A stretch of 64,000 nt of DNA from Eutreptiella sp. 'Long Island Sound 2002' (Eukaryota; Euglenozoa; Euglenophyceae; Eutreptiales; Eutreptiaceae). Of this stretch, positions 1-10,744 are shown piece after piece; the first letter of the stretch is position 1, and every line of letters begins with the position of its first letter. The position numbers and the translations under genes are program-made. The stretch covers positions 160,956,283 to 161,020,282 of the forward strand of contig OZ038381.1 of the NCBI GenBank assembly GCA_964036045.1. Direction: 5' to 3'. The notes below the pieces were generated by a model that saw only the letters and a list, made by a program, of their open reading frames with translations, searched no databases and was not told the DNA's origin.

Positions 1-156
1 CACTGCTACCGATTTTTTGTTGGATCTGGGATTCATTTGACCTATTAAGAATTGACTGGTGGTAACGGTTACCAAAACGGTTCGCGCCCGCGGTGCTGCA
101 AACACGAAGCACATGTCTGTTTCCTACTGACAGTACTGCCAGCTTCACTGTAAAGT

Positions 157-405
157 ATGGAAGACGCATCTAGATTCCTGGTGGATGCTGTTGCTACCAA
201 GCTACAGGAGATAAACGAAGTGGTCAGCACATCCCTAGATGGAATCTTGGCGGAGGTGAGAGGCGAACGCTTCGATGGTGTGGTGGAGATGAAAATGGAC
301 TTATTCAAATTTCTACTCGTCAACCTTCGGGAAGATCTTGACATGATTTTCTCAAAGTATGTCGTGAAGGGCAAGTCGCAAGGGAAGGTTGGTTACCTTC
401 GGTGA
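157..405 (+). CDS. unrecognised protein, possible first exon
   Basis: An 82-codon frame opens with ATG at 157 and ends at TGA 403. The product is mixed hydrophobic/acidic with amphipathic stretches (starts MEDASRFLVDAVATKLQEIN) and reads like the start of a soluble helical protein. A possible splice donor (GGAAG|GTTGGT) lies at 388, so the last residues may be intron. I recognise no family. The alternative is a chance ORF; the composition is the only support. Confidence 0.33.
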   Translation: MEDASRFLVDAVATKLQEINEVVSTSLDGILAEVRGERFDGVVEMKMDLFKFLLVNLREDLDMIFSKYVVKGKSQGKVGYLR

Positions 406-2016
406 TGGCGGGACGGGTTGCTTGTCGTTTGCTTGGGGGTGCGTTGCAAAGTTGCGAGGATGATGAAGTGAGCGCAGGCATTGATCGTTATGTCCTCTTG
501 TCCACCCACAACACCATGAGTAGAAGGGATGTTGAGGGGTTTATTCTCTTGTGATCTTCATAAAAAAAGTGATATGAAGGGACGCAAATTTGTCGAAAAC
601 ACGACCCAATCATGTTACGCCATCGTCACCGCCCCATACATCCAACCATCCTCGTCCGTAGCATGCGGTCCGGATGACCAAGATGTTGAGAAGGGGATCA
701 TGCCACAGCATGGCAAAACGTTGATATCTCCTTTACAAACCTCCTCGGTGATACTTTCATGTTTGCACTTTCTACAGATGGGAAAAACGTGTGAATGCAA
801 TAGCGCCAACATTTAAGCGGCCGAAGCGACGGGTGCTCTTGGATCTCGTAAAGGCATCTCATTATTCGTTGCTGGTGTGTGGTCGTTCATTAAGTCAACG
901 CGATTGCTCACCATTTGAGATTCATCGACGTCACCGAGAACACGTGCGTCGACCATGTGGTGCTTGTGGAGTGGCGTCTCGTCGTTTTTTTCACTTTCGC
1001 CCGCGTGTCTTATTCCCAGAGGAAAACCGGCAGTCTTCCAACCATCGTTTGCTTTAGTGGTTTACATGGAGATGAAAAAGACAAGTACCTTCGAGTATGA
1101 TTTCCACTTGCTAGGGTTGGAGAATAAGCGGCCAAGGCACCAAAGTCCGCACGCTTGAAAGGCACCTCCCAAGGTCGCGGCGCCATTTGAATAGGTTGTC
1201 TAGGGCCGTTGTGCCGCCGCCATTGAAAAAGAGGGGTGCCACGCGGAGTGAACAACGCTCATCACCCAACTAATTAACTGACTAAGTAACTCATCACGTC
1301 TGTCCCATTTCTGACCATCCCCTACAAGTTAGCAATTCACTTGTGCCGGTGGCCCGCGCATAACACATGGGTCTTAGCACGGCGACCAAAGATATTCTGA
1401 AGCACGGTTCCGCGGGCATTCTCCGTGCCTCCGTGCCCCCAAAACTCCGAATAGAAAACGACGACATTTGCGGTTTGCGGTTTGTTGGTTCCACGGAAGC
1501 CCTTGCCCGAGTCACCTCCGACAAAGTAATCCATCTTGTGCCCTCGGTGAACAGTGGCGGCTGTGGTGGAGGACCTTACAAACGGCGTCGTGGGGCTTCA
1601 CCACACTTCCAGCCATACTTGCCCACCATTGGCATGAGACACCCCCAAGCGCCAATTTCCTCCATGTACATCCCGAGGAGCTTTGAATGACCCAATCACC
1701 CCCCTCCTCCATAGAGTCTCCCTTGCATGTGTCTATGTTGTGCATAATATTTCTAGCATCTCCCCGTTACCTCTCAGAATCGATGAATGATCACAATCCC
1801 CTCCGGAGACAACGCGACAATTGCAAGCATTCACACGCTACGTAGACCTTGGACCGTGGACCATCGGACCATTGGACCACCAAATAGACGTGGGGGGTTG
1901 GGGTTGAGGGCTAGCGGAGAGGATTATGTTCTCACGTGGTCTCCAATGCATGAGTCCATTGCGGTCTCAGCTTTCTCGGGTTTGCTCGACTGAGTTGCCC
2001 GATCGGTCAAGTCTTT
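406..2016. other. no supported gene
   Basis: Only short competing frames occur here (for example 915-1100 and 1367-1690 on the plus strand). None has a recognisable domain or a clear advantage over its overlapping frames. I see no RNA gene or repeat. Confidence 0.5.
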
Positions 2017-2019
2017 GTG

Positions 2020-2502
2020 ATGTTGGGCTCTGCTTTGCTCTCCGTGTGGTGTGGTGTGGTGTGGTGTGTCCAAGAGTGGTCATTCCGTCGTCAATGGTCC
2101 ATAGTGGTCGAGCCGAGAATAATGTTCATGTGGTGCATATTGCGGCCTCGAGTGTTTGTACGGAGAACAATAATAAGGTTAGTTGTTACATTTTGCTTCG
2201 TGCAGGTTGCTATGAGTCTCGGGGCCAGTGTTAGCGATCGGTTGTACCAATTTAGCACCACGCATTTGGTGTGCACCCAAAGCGCCGTGGGCCGTGAGCG
2301 TGCCAGGTTTGCCTCTCTCGGGCCGCTGTGGTATACCATTCTTTGCGCCTCCTCAAAGATAGTCTTCAGATTTTGCAGTTTGTGGGTGCAACCATGCCTA
2401 GCGCACCTACGGGGAAGGAGACAAAAACAATCCAAAGTCACACCAGTGCGGTTCAATCGCAACGTTATGGATTGGTTTACAGGGGGAGATTGGGTAGGAT
2501 AG
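2020..2502 (+). CDS. unrecognised hydrophobic ORF
   Basis: A 160-codon frame from ATG 2020 to TAG 2500. If TAG is sense it runs ten codons further to TAA 2530. The N-terminal half is hydrophobic with Cys and Trp, partly because of a short GTGTG repeat at 2047-2070; the C-terminal half is basic. A 123-codon frame overlaps on the opposite strand, so the strand is uncertain. No family recognised. Confidence 0.22.
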   Translation: MLGSALLSVWCGVVWCVQEWSFRRQWSIVVEPRIMFMWCILRPRVFVRRTIIRLVVTFCFVQVAMSLGASVSDRLYQFSTTHLVCTQSAVGRERARFASLGPLWYTILCASSKIVFRFCSLWVQPCLAHLRGRRQKQSKVTPVRFNRNVMDWFTGGDWVG

Positions 2503-3008
2503 AGTGGCGAAGGGATGGGGAGGGGGGCGTAAAATTATGAAATCGAGGGTGTCTAGCTGATGACCCGCGATCTTTTCGCAAGTGGCGGTTGGAGAGCCTT
2601 AAACCTATGCGGGCCTATGTGCATCGCTCACTTGTCTTGTATGCCCCCCCCGTCGCTATGCTTCCCGTCTTGAATACCTTGTACGAGAGGCGAGGGCACT
2701 CTTCGCGTTCTGCATCATAAACAGGTGCACCGCACTCTCGCCTCTCTTCAAAGTGAGGCCAAAAACATCTGCCTCCACTAGGACAGGAGTCGAGAGGTAA
2801 ACCAAAATGCTTTGGCGCCAAGATCCTGTTGTCTTCCCACTATGGACGGCCTCCGAGTTTACTCCTTCCCTCCCGTGACCTGGAGGTACTGCTATCTCTG
2901 CGATGTGCTTGGCCCGAGACGCCGAAAACGCGGGAAATGCCTGAACTTTCCTGCGTTTACGTTGTGGGATGAAAGCGTTCATTCGATGCGGGTGATGGTG
3001 CTTTAGTG

Positions 3009-3134
3009 ATGCATCTCTCAACGCTTCGTAGGATGGCTCAAGTTTGGGGTATTCCGGTTGTTGACATTGAGTGGTTGCTGCACTCAACCCGAGCGGTATG
3101 CCGGAGGCATGGCTGTGCATGCGCGTTTTGTTGA
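3009..3134 (+). pseudogene. BRCT-like fragment
   Basis: A 41-codon frame from ATG 3009 to TGA 3132 contains RRMAQVWGIPVVDIEWLLHS. The pattern A-x-x-W-G-I-P-V-V-x-x-E-W-L resembles the conserved C-terminal core of BRCT phosphopeptide-binding domains of DNA-repair proteins, where the Trp is the most conserved residue. The N-terminal half of a BRCT fold is not visible: the frame is closed by TGA 13 codons upstream of the ATG. It could be one exon of a split gene, a remnant, or coincidence. Confidence 0.28.
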
Positions 3135-4636
3135 GGAGTGAGAGTGAGCGTGCTCGGTTCAGGGAACCCTATCCTCGCCATGTGGCCGACCTTTTGTCTC
3201 GTGTGCATACACATAATCCTGTCACAGGCTAGGGAAGGATTCGGGGGGCAGAGAACGGCATGAATGGCTCCAACATGGCGACCCGGCCTCATATGCCGCC
3301 ACATTCTGGATCACAGTGACGCCCACCCGCTAGCGGGCATCGGAGCATGCTATCCACAGGCAAATGTCCCATGGAACGCACCGGCACTATCACTGCGGAG
3401 GCGGTGACGGGAACACTCTGGAATGCCCTGTGTGAAGGTGATGCCATTTTCGAGAAACATTCCGGGAGCACCGATCGCTTGCCCAAACCACAGCTGGACT
3501 CCGCTGCTTTAAAAAAAGGGGAGGTTTCAATGGCCTCCGCCCGTCCGTAGAGGAGGAGTATACCGTGGGGCCCTCTGTGGTGCGGGCTCCGCCGCCCCTG
3601 ACATAGGCACGGCGCACTCGCACAGCAACCAGCCCTCGTCAGCCTCTGCAGGATACGTACTGTCTTGCTTTCATGGTCGGCCCCTGCAGGCTTTGGCAGT
3701 GCCTGTGCTATGCAGTCGATCATGCCGAAAGAAGTACAATGGGGCTTGCAGAGGGGTCAACCCCGTGACAGAGAGGGCCCCTCAACGGCAGCATGTGGGG
3801 CAGTGGTGGCCGGTGTAATGAATTGGATGGTTGTTTTCGGCTCATGCTCAAATGGCCTTTGGCTTGTTGTAGACTGAAAATCTGCAGCGCAATATCAGGG
3901 GAAATTGGGACACATACAGCAAATCCGCATACTCACCCTGCAGCAGGGATTGAGGCAACATGGAAACGCAACTAACGGTGGTATGAAACGCTGACGCAGA
4001 AGGTTACTTGGAACATGCGTCTCGGTCCCTGGGCTTTCTTTTCTTCCCCAATTCCAGTTTTATGAAACCAGTACGGTAGTGGTCCACGATGGGCACCGCA
4101 CCGATGCATCGTTTCTGCGTCGAGGAAAGCTATTCACGCCTGTGCGAGTGGCTGTGACTGTTGTCACTGGTAGGGCCTTTGGGACGGTAAGCCACCTCCA
4201 ACACTGAATACCATCGCTGTAACACAGCAGTTGTGATGTACTCCCTCTGTAGGGGCAAGCACTCGCATCGAATAAGACAGCAGGCAAATATTGCTGAACC
4301 GCACAGCCAACCTTGGACAGTTGTTCGTATTCTAAGCATAGAAGCGATGGCTCGATTCTCTCCGTTTGATTGACAATTGCTGTCTATATGCAACGAACAC
4401 TCGGGAATGAGGGTGTAAGAAAAGGGCATTTCTTTTGTGCATAACCTGTACCTGTGACAGTGAGCATCAAGTGCTTCACTAAGTTTATCAACCAAATTGA
4501 CAGCTTTTTACTTCGCCAAGAGCGAATCTTCCTTTGGTATCCTGTTGTGCCTAGGGTCGATTGCTGCCAATCGCGAATTATCTGTATGGCACCGATGGTG
4601 TCCAGCATTCAGAGCGAGTAACAGGTACGTGGATGT
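3135..4636. other. no supported gene
   Basis: Overlapping short frames on both strands, none with a recognisable domain. No repeat or RNA feature seen. Confidence 0.5.
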
Positions 4637-5073
4637 TTGGGTAGCGGGTGGAAGCTGCAGCGGTTGCAGAGGTCTTCAAAGTTCAACGAACCGCTCCAGG
4701 TTCTCAAATTGCCAGCCTCTTTCCTCTCCACTCGCCAGCCCTCAGTCCTTGGTACAGCATGGTTCTCGCTTGCCAAAAACACCACCGCAGACCTCCTCCA
4801 ACCAGATTGCGAGGTGCAGGCACTGCCACCTGCTCCGTTCCCGATCTACATGAGTTAGGAGTGCTCGCCTTATCCGGTCTTTATCGGGGGATGGGGTTCA
4901 CCAGGGCCAAGGGGGAAAACCGGATGGATGCTAAGCATTGGATGACGAATTGCAGAATCAAGAATGTTGCGGCACAGGGCCTCTGGAGTCCAGGTTTTGT
5001 TGTGGTTGGCTCTATTATTGGGGCCTCTTGCAAGTGGTGGTACAAGGCAGCTCTGACCGCCGAGCTCCAATGA
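4637..5073 (+). CDS. weak ORF pair, unrecognised
   Basis: Two overlapping frames look mildly coding. One spans 4637-4858 and ends in TAG. The other spans 4648-5073 and ends in TGA, with its better half at 4855-5073 (contains MGFTRAKGENRMDAKHWM). A frame change near 4850 would join them, so this may be a decayed or spliced gene. It ends 160 bp before the inverted-repeat element at 5235. No family recognised. Confidence 0.2.
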
Positions 5074-5234
5074 GCCTAGCCCAACGATGTTGGTTGATCA
5101 TTTTTGTTCAGGAGATTCGAGGTGACCGATAGCGGTTGGACGTCAAGTTTCGCCGTTCGGAGGGAAACCTACGGCAAGCAGACGAATCGGTGAGCCCCAT
5201 TGCTGACATTTCGGCAGTGGTGGAATGGATACTG

Positions 5235-5300
5235 TTACAGTGCGGGTAAAAATTACCCCGGGTAAAATTTATACCAGAGCCTCCCAAAGCATGATAATTT
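5235..5300 (+). repeat. left terminal inverted repeat
   Basis: Imperfect inverted partner of 5905-5972. The first 20 bp are 90% identical and the match decays inward. Confidence 0.5.
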
Positions 5301-5597
5301 GTACCGCTTGTAATATCTCCCCAACGTAAAAATTCTACGCCCCCTAGCCAACGCTCTTTGATACTTTCTCAGTTCGCTTTAGGGGTTCTGGCAAGGGCAA
5401 GCATCTTTTGTCTTGTAAAGACCCATGGATCGCCACATACTGCTTGTGGCTGGAAAATCAAAACGCAAGCAGCACTCTTGCACTGATCAGTTTATTGCAA
5501 CAAGTTACCAAGCAGACAATTTGGGTATACAGCGGCAGTGAAGAAGCATGAAATTCATGAGGACACTGCCTGTACATGCAGAACTTTTGGCGGAAAA

Positions 5598-5831
5598 ATG
5601 GCAAATGCTCCCAAACGAAGAAACGTGCCCCGTGTTACAGCGCCGCATGTATACAGCGCCGCGTGCAAATACAGAGTTGTCCGAGGCCACAATTGTCAGG
5701 TCTTGGGAGATCACAGGCATTTTGCGTGTGGTGCACTAGGCTGCTGCAATGATGCTCAAGAAACCTGTCCTATTTGCTGTAAAGCTGTTTGTGAAGATTG
5801 CAGGTTGAATCACAATGTGCAATGGTCTTGA
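5598..5831 (+). CDS. Cys-rich zinc-binding-like ORF inside the inverted-repeat element
   Basis: A 77-codon frame from ATG 5598 to TGA 5829; the frame is open back to 5538. The C-terminal third holds a dense cluster with C-x4-CC-x6-C-x2-CC-x3-C-x2-C followed by His (ETCPICCKAVCEDCRLNH). The spacing recalls B-box or transposase C-terminal Cys-rich domains, both of which bind zinc. Its position between the inverted repeats suggests it is the remaining 3' end of a transposase gene whose catalytic part has been lost. The family cannot be decided from this fragment. Confidence 0.42.
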   Translation: MANAPKRRNVPRVTAPHVYSAACKYRVVRGHNCQVLGDHRHFACGALGCCNDAQETCPICCKAVCEDCRLNHNVQWS

Positions 5832-5904
5832 AATTAGAAATTGGTCGACTGCCTATAGGTCGCATGAACGTTCTACACCGCTTTGATGTGTACACACATA
5901 AGTT

Positions 5905-5972
5905 TGCGTGAAATTATCCCGGGAGGGGCCGCTTGTACTTTTTACCGCTTGGAATTTTTACCCAGACTGTAA
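5905..5972 (-). repeat. right terminal inverted repeat
   Basis: Imperfect inverted partner of 5235-5300, ending in ACTGTAA at 5966-5972. Confidence 0.5.
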
Positions 5973-7060
5973 GGACAGCTGGACCGAGCAATTGCGAGGT
6001 AAATAGAACGCTATTGACGCACTTGCTGAAAAACCCATTCGTTGCACTAGGATTTGCCGCACATGTTCGACAGAACATGCACACCCCAGTCCCAAAAAAC
6101 GTAATGAGATGTCTAGGTTTGTGGTGGTTGCCGTCCAGAACCATAGACACCGGATTTGTCCTTCCTTTGGGTTCTGAAGTGAACTGTCCACCCTTGCCCG
6201 ACCGCCGGTCTGCGCAGCATAGCTCCGCAGGGCGGTGGGCGGTGGGACCATTTATATTGGACCCCTGAATTGGACCGTTCTTTGGCACAACGGGTCTCGC
6301 GGACCACGAACATTTGATGTGGACAGTGCACACATGTGTGTCCATAGTATTACACATGCCCCACAGCCTTTTCTGCGTTCGTCGTTGGCCAGTCCTTGCA
6401 GCTCTTTTCCAGACACGACGAAGCATATATCAATGCAGAATTTTTCTTGACATATCATGTGCCATGTGCCGGATGGCCAATATCTCTTCTGTGTATTCTT
6501 GGGTTTCCAGGCTTTAACAGTGTAAATCATGTGTGTCTCCCCCACAAAAAGTGTGTACCCTGTGCTGGCGGTAATACGCTTTACCTACACGTCTGGAGAG
6601 AAGACGATAGTGCACGGCTGAACATGGAGAAAGCCTCCTGCCGCCCCATTAAAGTGCAAGAGCCCCCCTCCAGCATGAGGGTGTGTCCCCCACCCCGTTT
6701 GCGGACATGGCGTTTGTTGGGATCGGAGGATCTTGAAATGCCATGCACGGAAGAAGTGATGGTGTTTGGTGCGTGGTAGTGCAAAGGGGTAGTACAGAGG
6801 GGATGGTGGTTTCAAGGAGGTCAATGAAAATCGGTTGTTAAGACTGTACCCACAGTCTGGCCGGTCTGCTCGCATGCAGTCACGGGACGCTGCCCCGTTG
6901 TTACCCATTTTTTTGGGCGTGATTGTGTGGGTAGAGTTGGGCAAGCGCCGTGGGTGCTGGGTCATCCATTCTGCTAAGCCGCCTATGCTCCCACAATCCG
7001 GCACTGTTCCATGCTTAAGGCCCGGCGGCTGTTCCCGACGTTTCGGCCTCCGAAGTCCCA
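5973..7060. other. no supported gene
   Basis: Several overlapping short frames on both strands, without domain similarity or a clear best frame. No repeat seen. Confidence 0.45.
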
Positions 7061-7330
7061 GTGGAAGGTGCTCCTGAGGCATGGGTCGAGGGAAGCACTT
7101 CTTCACATGTTCAGCAGAACACATCTGAGGCGCCTGCGGAGGATGCATCCAACCCGCTTGCTGCAGCCTTGAAGAAACTCATGGTGTGTGCAAACGGGAC
7201 CATGTGGCAAGATCCGGAGGTGGTCAGCAGCGAGCGGTCGAGTGGGTGCTATGGAGGGCATGAGGGATCCGGCGGTTTTAGGAGAGCTCACCTCCTTGAG
7301 CCCTCCATGTTCCTCATCTCAATCCTTTAA
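7061..7330 (+). CDS. disordered acidic/Ser-rich ORF segment
   Basis: The frame encodes a Glu/Ser/Ala-rich segment (contains APAEDASNPLAAALKKLM). It ends in a TAA-TAG pair at 7325-7330. Coding-like sequence appears to continue in another frame from about 7245, so a frameshift or intron probably lies near there. It probably belongs to the same low-complexity gene as the ORFs at 7188 and 8014. No domain recognised. Confidence 0.3.
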   Translation: MEGAPEAWVEGSTSSHVQQNTSEAPAEDASNPLAAALKKLMVCANGTMWQDPEVVSSERSSGCYGGHEGSGGFRRAHLLEPSMFLISIL

Positions 7331-7748
7331 TAGCCCTCAACAGCCCTCCCACGTTTTCCTCAATGCCCCACAGCCCTTGACGGTCCCAATAACCATTCCA
7401 GAGCGTGCTTCAAGCCCTCGACCACCTTCAACAACCCTCAAAGACCAGAGGCAGGGGCAGGGGCAGGGGCAGGGGCAGGGGTGGGAAGGATGTCCTTCGG
7501 GCGATCTGCATCTTTTTGGTGCCCCCAAGGCCTCTCAGGCGCGGTGCGTGGAATCCAGACTGTGCCGGGGCCTGTCTGAAACCCCCCGGCGGGCCCCTCC
7601 TCCTTGTCCTTCTCCTGCCGCTGGCGCTGCCCCTGCCCAGACCATCCAGGTCGGCGTTTCCCAAACGCCTCGCAAGGTACTGGGTAGAGGACGTCACAAC
7701 GAGGCTTGGCAGAGCAGCTCTGCACAAGGCGCGTCATCTTTCTGTTGA
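7188..7748 (+). CDS. Pro/Ser/Gly-Gln low-complexity ORF
   Basis: A 186-codon frame ending in TGA 7746. It is rich in Pro, Ser and Gln and contains a (GQ)n run from the GGGGCA repeat at 7449-7483. The composition suggests an intrinsically disordered, possibly nuclear protein. A competing frame (7405-7806) is also open because of the repeat. The likely gene runs to the ORF at 8014, with frame changes that could be introns. Confidence 0.3.
   Translation: MQTGPCGKIRRWSAASGRVGAMEGMRDPAVLGELTSLSPPCSSSQSFNSPQQPSHVFLNAPQPLTVPITIPERASSPRPPSTTLKDQRQGQGQGQGQGWEGCPSGDLHLFGAPKASQARCVESRLCRGLSETPRRAPPPCPSPAAGAAPAQTIQVGVSQTPRKVLGRGRHNEAWQSSSAQGASSFC
7449..7483. repeat. (GGGGCA)n hexanucleotide repeat
   Basis: About six near-perfect tandem GGGGCA units. 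A related, degenerate GGGGCA-rich tract recurs at 8029-8142. Confidence 0.85.
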
Positions 7749-8013
7749 TCAGCACCCTTCCCAGTTGGCCTTGGGGACCGCTGAACGAAAGTCCGACCAA
7801 AGCTGAGCCTGGCGAGGCGCCCTCACCGATGTCATCGGCAACTGCAGGCGCTCAGGGCAAGAATATCTGGGACACCCGCATCTCGGAGAATGTGGCCCGA
7901 GCTGCAAGACTGTGCCCCTGAACAGCCGTCCACGGAAAAGAAGGTGACCAGAGTAGCCACCGGCTGAAGCGACGGTGGCCCGAACCAGCGGGAAGGTAGC
8001 GGGAAGCTGAGGC

Positions 8014-8607
8014 ATGTACAGGACAAGGGTCAAGGGGCAGGGGCATTTGCAGGAGCAAGGGCAGGGGAATGTGCAGCGGCAGCGGCAGGGATATGGACAG
8101 GGGCATGCGCAGGGTATGGGGCAGGGGCAGGGGAAGGGGCAGGCCCTGCTTTGCCACTTCCATGGGCGGCGCACGGTTTGGGCATGTTTTCTTCAGGGGT
8201 CCAACAACTCAAACCTCTGGATGCCGCCCCCGTCTGGCACGCAACTCTCCACGTCGACGACATCAACTGCCGGCCCCCAGGCCAACAAAAAGCCACCACA
8301 GAAACGCATGAGCCGGGCCATGCTCAACGGCAAGGCTGACGGTCCGGCCTCAAAGCGACGCAAATCGGACAGCCACCCGGAATTCCTGTCGGCCAGCATG
8401 ATTGATGGGCTAAAGGACACGCTTGAGCCCCGTGCTGCACCGATGCCGGTGACACGCAGCACAGACGAGCACACGCAGTCCGGACGCACCCAAGGGGGTA
8501 AGGAGAGTCAGGTGGTTCATGCTCTTCCAGAAACAGGCCCTCATAGAAACAGGCGGTTGGCTTTTGTGGGAGCCCTGTATTGGTGTGTGTTCATTGACCT
8601 CACATGA
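8014..8607 (+). CDS. Gly/Gln-repeat protein with nuclear-localisation-like signals
   Basis: A 197-codon frame ending in TGA 8605. Residues 8-45 are Gly/Gln repeats from degenerate GGGGCA units. Residues 65-165 are polar and basic, with PPQKRMSR and PASKRRKSDS, which look like nuclear-localisation signals. A plausible splice donor (CAAGGGG|GTAAGG) lies at 8498, so the last ~35 codons may be intron. The overall character is a disordered nuclear regulator, but no family is recognised. Confidence 0.38.
   Translation: MYRTRVKGQGHLQEQGQGNVQRQRQGYGQGHAQGMGQGQGKGQALLCHFHGRRTVWACFLQGSNNSNLWMPPPSGTQLSTSTTSTAGPQANKKPPQKRMSRAMLNGKADGPASKRRKSDSHPEFLSASMIDGLKDTLEPRAAPMPVTRSTDEHTQSGRTQGGKESQVVHALPETGPHRNRRLAFVGALYWCVFIDLT
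8029..8142. repeat. degenerate GGGGCA-rich tract
   Basis: Variant GGGGCA/GCGGCA/GGAGCA hexamers; same motif as at 7449. Translates as Gly-Gln repeats in the plus-strand frame of the ORF at 8014. Confidence 0.75.
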
Positions 8608-9596
8608 ACCTGTACCCAATGGGTTTTCTGCAACCTAAGGCCCTGAAATGAGGCCATGGCCGGTGGCAGCGGCCAGCTTGGTTGACCTGTAACTCAACAA
8701 CCCCCACCCATGCCTGGTGACCAGCTGCGCAGCAGGGCGTATGGCCAAGTGGGTGTCACATCATGTAGAGATGACCAAACCATTAGACATTCAGGACTCG
8801 GCTTCTCTGCGATGGAAAATTCAATGCGTAATACTGCAACAGCATACTGTGGTCACAGAGAACGATTCGGCAATATTCCTCCGCTGTGAGGGTACAGGTG
8901 TCATGCAGGATCACCCAGAGCGGTTCTGCATATTAATACAGATTCACCTGCCCTGAACAACACCTGGCATCCTTGTTTCGACTGGCAGTCAAGCCTACAC
9001 AATCCTTGCGGGTCTTGTATTTCGCCTTGCATCCCAAGAGCAATGCAGGGTGACAATGTATGGGTGACACTTGAGACCCATTTTCTGTACAGGCCGAGAT
9101 GCAGGTGTGTAGCCCTCTCAACTCGGAGACTCCCAGATAGGGAAAAGGCATTTAAACCAAAGCAGTTAGCATGGGGGCAACGATCTGAGCTCACCATCAA
9201 ACACGTGTTTTGTTTGGTGTACCTGAGTAGCAGATTGGACCCTGCTCATGGGGGACAAGGTGTGTCCCTCGGACGGCGGCCTTTGCCCACGGGTCGGTTT
9301 CGTGTTAAAGGATTCTCACGATCGCCGCCTTTGCGCCCTTTTCTACGCGTGTACCGTTGGATGGTAACTAGAGATTGTGTAGCCCAGTTGGTCCCTGGGT
9401 GAAGTTTTACTGCGTGATGTGAGCCGGAGCAAACAGGGGACCAGTCTCTGCCAGTGTGTTTCTATAGCATAGGCTGAGTGGGTCAACTCTTGTGCTGTAG
9501 GGCCGTGTGGTGGCCACCCAAATGGCACAAGAGGGGGGGCTGCATGGACTGGAGAGGGGCAGGGTTTTACAAGCTTTCCATGTGTGCTCAGGTTAG
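8608..9596. other. no supported gene
   Basis: No coherent frame, domain or repeat recognised. Confidence 0.45.
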
Positions 9597-9980
9597 ATGG
9601 TTTATTCATTTTCTTCGCTTGCTCAGGGTGGGTTGCGGGCACCTTCCTACTTTGAGAAGCCCCCTGTGTCCGTTGGGGTGCAGGTTGTCATGTGGGATCA
9701 CGCAGAAGACAATGACTTGGAGGGCCTGCGAGACCAGTTGCAGAAGAGAGTCTTCCAGTTTTCAGGTTCCTTCGACCCGATTCTGTCATATGCATGTCTA
9801 GGAGTCAACGATGGCTTTTGGCGAGTGCTTCCAACTTCCAACTTCTCAACTTCCAGGCAGAAGCCTGGGTTTTTATTGATGACCGTCCTCAGAGGTTCCA
9901 AGCAATTCAAGTCAAGCATATTTTCGCCAATATTACGTTGTCCATCCACGGGTTTTAATGGGATCTCTATTGCTACATAA
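9597..9980 (+). CDS. unrecognised ORF
   Basis: A 127-codon frame from ATG 9597 to TAA 9978. Residues 15-80 look coding (for example VQVVMWDHAEDNDLEGLRDQ). The repeated CTTCCAACTTC at 9829-9856 resembles an intron 3' end and could mark an acceptor near 9858. The frame stays open past two TAA codons to TGA at about 10,120, but there is no homology to support reading TAA as sense. No family recognised. Confidence 0.28.
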   Translation: MVYSFSSLAQGGLRAPSYFEKPPVSVGVQVVMWDHAEDNDLEGLRDQLQKRVFQFSGSFDPILSYACLGVNDGFWRVLPTSNFSTSRQKPGFLLMTVLRGSKQFKSSIFSPILRCPSTGFNGISIAT

Positions 9981-10719
9981 AGGGGAGAACTACAAAGCGT
10001 CCAATTTGACAAATCAGGCTATTTGCATAGATACTTGTGGTCTCAATAAATAATGGGCTATTTCACGGGCAGAACAGCAGAGCATTGCGAACCTGAAATA
10101 GTTCATGGTCTGAGGGTCAGTGCATATTGATAGTTGAACTGAAGCATATTGATAGTTCAACTGAAACTGCGATACAAGACAGAATATCCCGACCATCCCC
10201 ATTGTAGGCCTCGCGCTTCTATTTGATTGCAGCAGCTGCCCCAAAATCCAAAAACTACCCTGGCCACAGTGCGAAGATGTTCCATGCCAATCTATCTGTT
10301 CTGCAAACACAGGAGGATCTAGTTGATAATTCTGCTGTTTGTACTACAATGGAGATGCATGTCACATATGATTCCATGTAAGTGCACAATGAGCATACCA
10401 AGCCACTGCGCATCTTCAAATGAAACAGGAGCTTTGCTTGCATATCTTCACAGCCAGGTTGGAGAACCTGGATTTGTGTTCTCTGGCATCGTGTCGCACA
10501 TACGCTGCTATGCCGTAGCATTGCGGACATGCCGAGGCAATCTTTTGGTGGATGTGACGGCTCTTTGATTTCCTCCAATTTCGGATGGTTGTGATGCAGG
10601 ATATTGTGTCGATTTGACATCTTTCCCCATGTGCAAGCCAATCTTAATAGGGGTTGCTTGTCGCCCCCCACCGTACTTGCTGGACGCTTAGTGAGCATGG
10701 CATTTCGTGTCCAACATTT
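9981..10719. other. no supported gene
   Basis: AT-balanced sequence with a short duplicated GCATATTGATAGTT at 10,124-10,160. No convincing frame. Confidence 0.45.
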
Positions 10720-10720
10720 T

Positions 10721-10744
10721 GGTTGGGGTTAGGGTTAGGGTTAG
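10721..10744 (+). repeat. interstitial telomere-like repeat
   Basis: Four hexamers, GGTTGG then three GGTTAG, match the TTAGGG-type telomere repeat used by many eukaryotes. Too short to be a chromosome end. May be a healed break or chance. Confidence 0.6.

Larger units (their letters stand above)
5235..5972. mobile_element. 738-bp element with terminal inverted repeats
   Basis: The left end at 5235 (TTACAGTGCGGGTAAAAATT) matches the reverse complement of the right end at 5953-5972 (TTACAGTCTGGGTAAAAATT) with two mismatches. Weaker similarity continues for about 65 bp inward, including GGTAAAA and CCTCCC...GATAATTT blocks. This is the layout of a small DNA transposon. No convincing target-site duplication flanks it (GGATACTG on the left, GGACAGCT on the right), so the superfamily is unassigned. 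It carries the Cys-rich ORF at 5598. Confidence 0.5.

Noticed and set aside
5225-5985. 8-bp or TTAA target duplication for the inverted-repeat element
   Set aside because: Flanks GGATACTG and GGACAGCT match at only about half the positions, and TTAA is absent.
9978-10120. TAA also read as sense
   Set aside because: The frame after TAA 9,978 (and one after 39,714) looks open, but no homology supports it, and no TAA occurs in any homology-supported frame.
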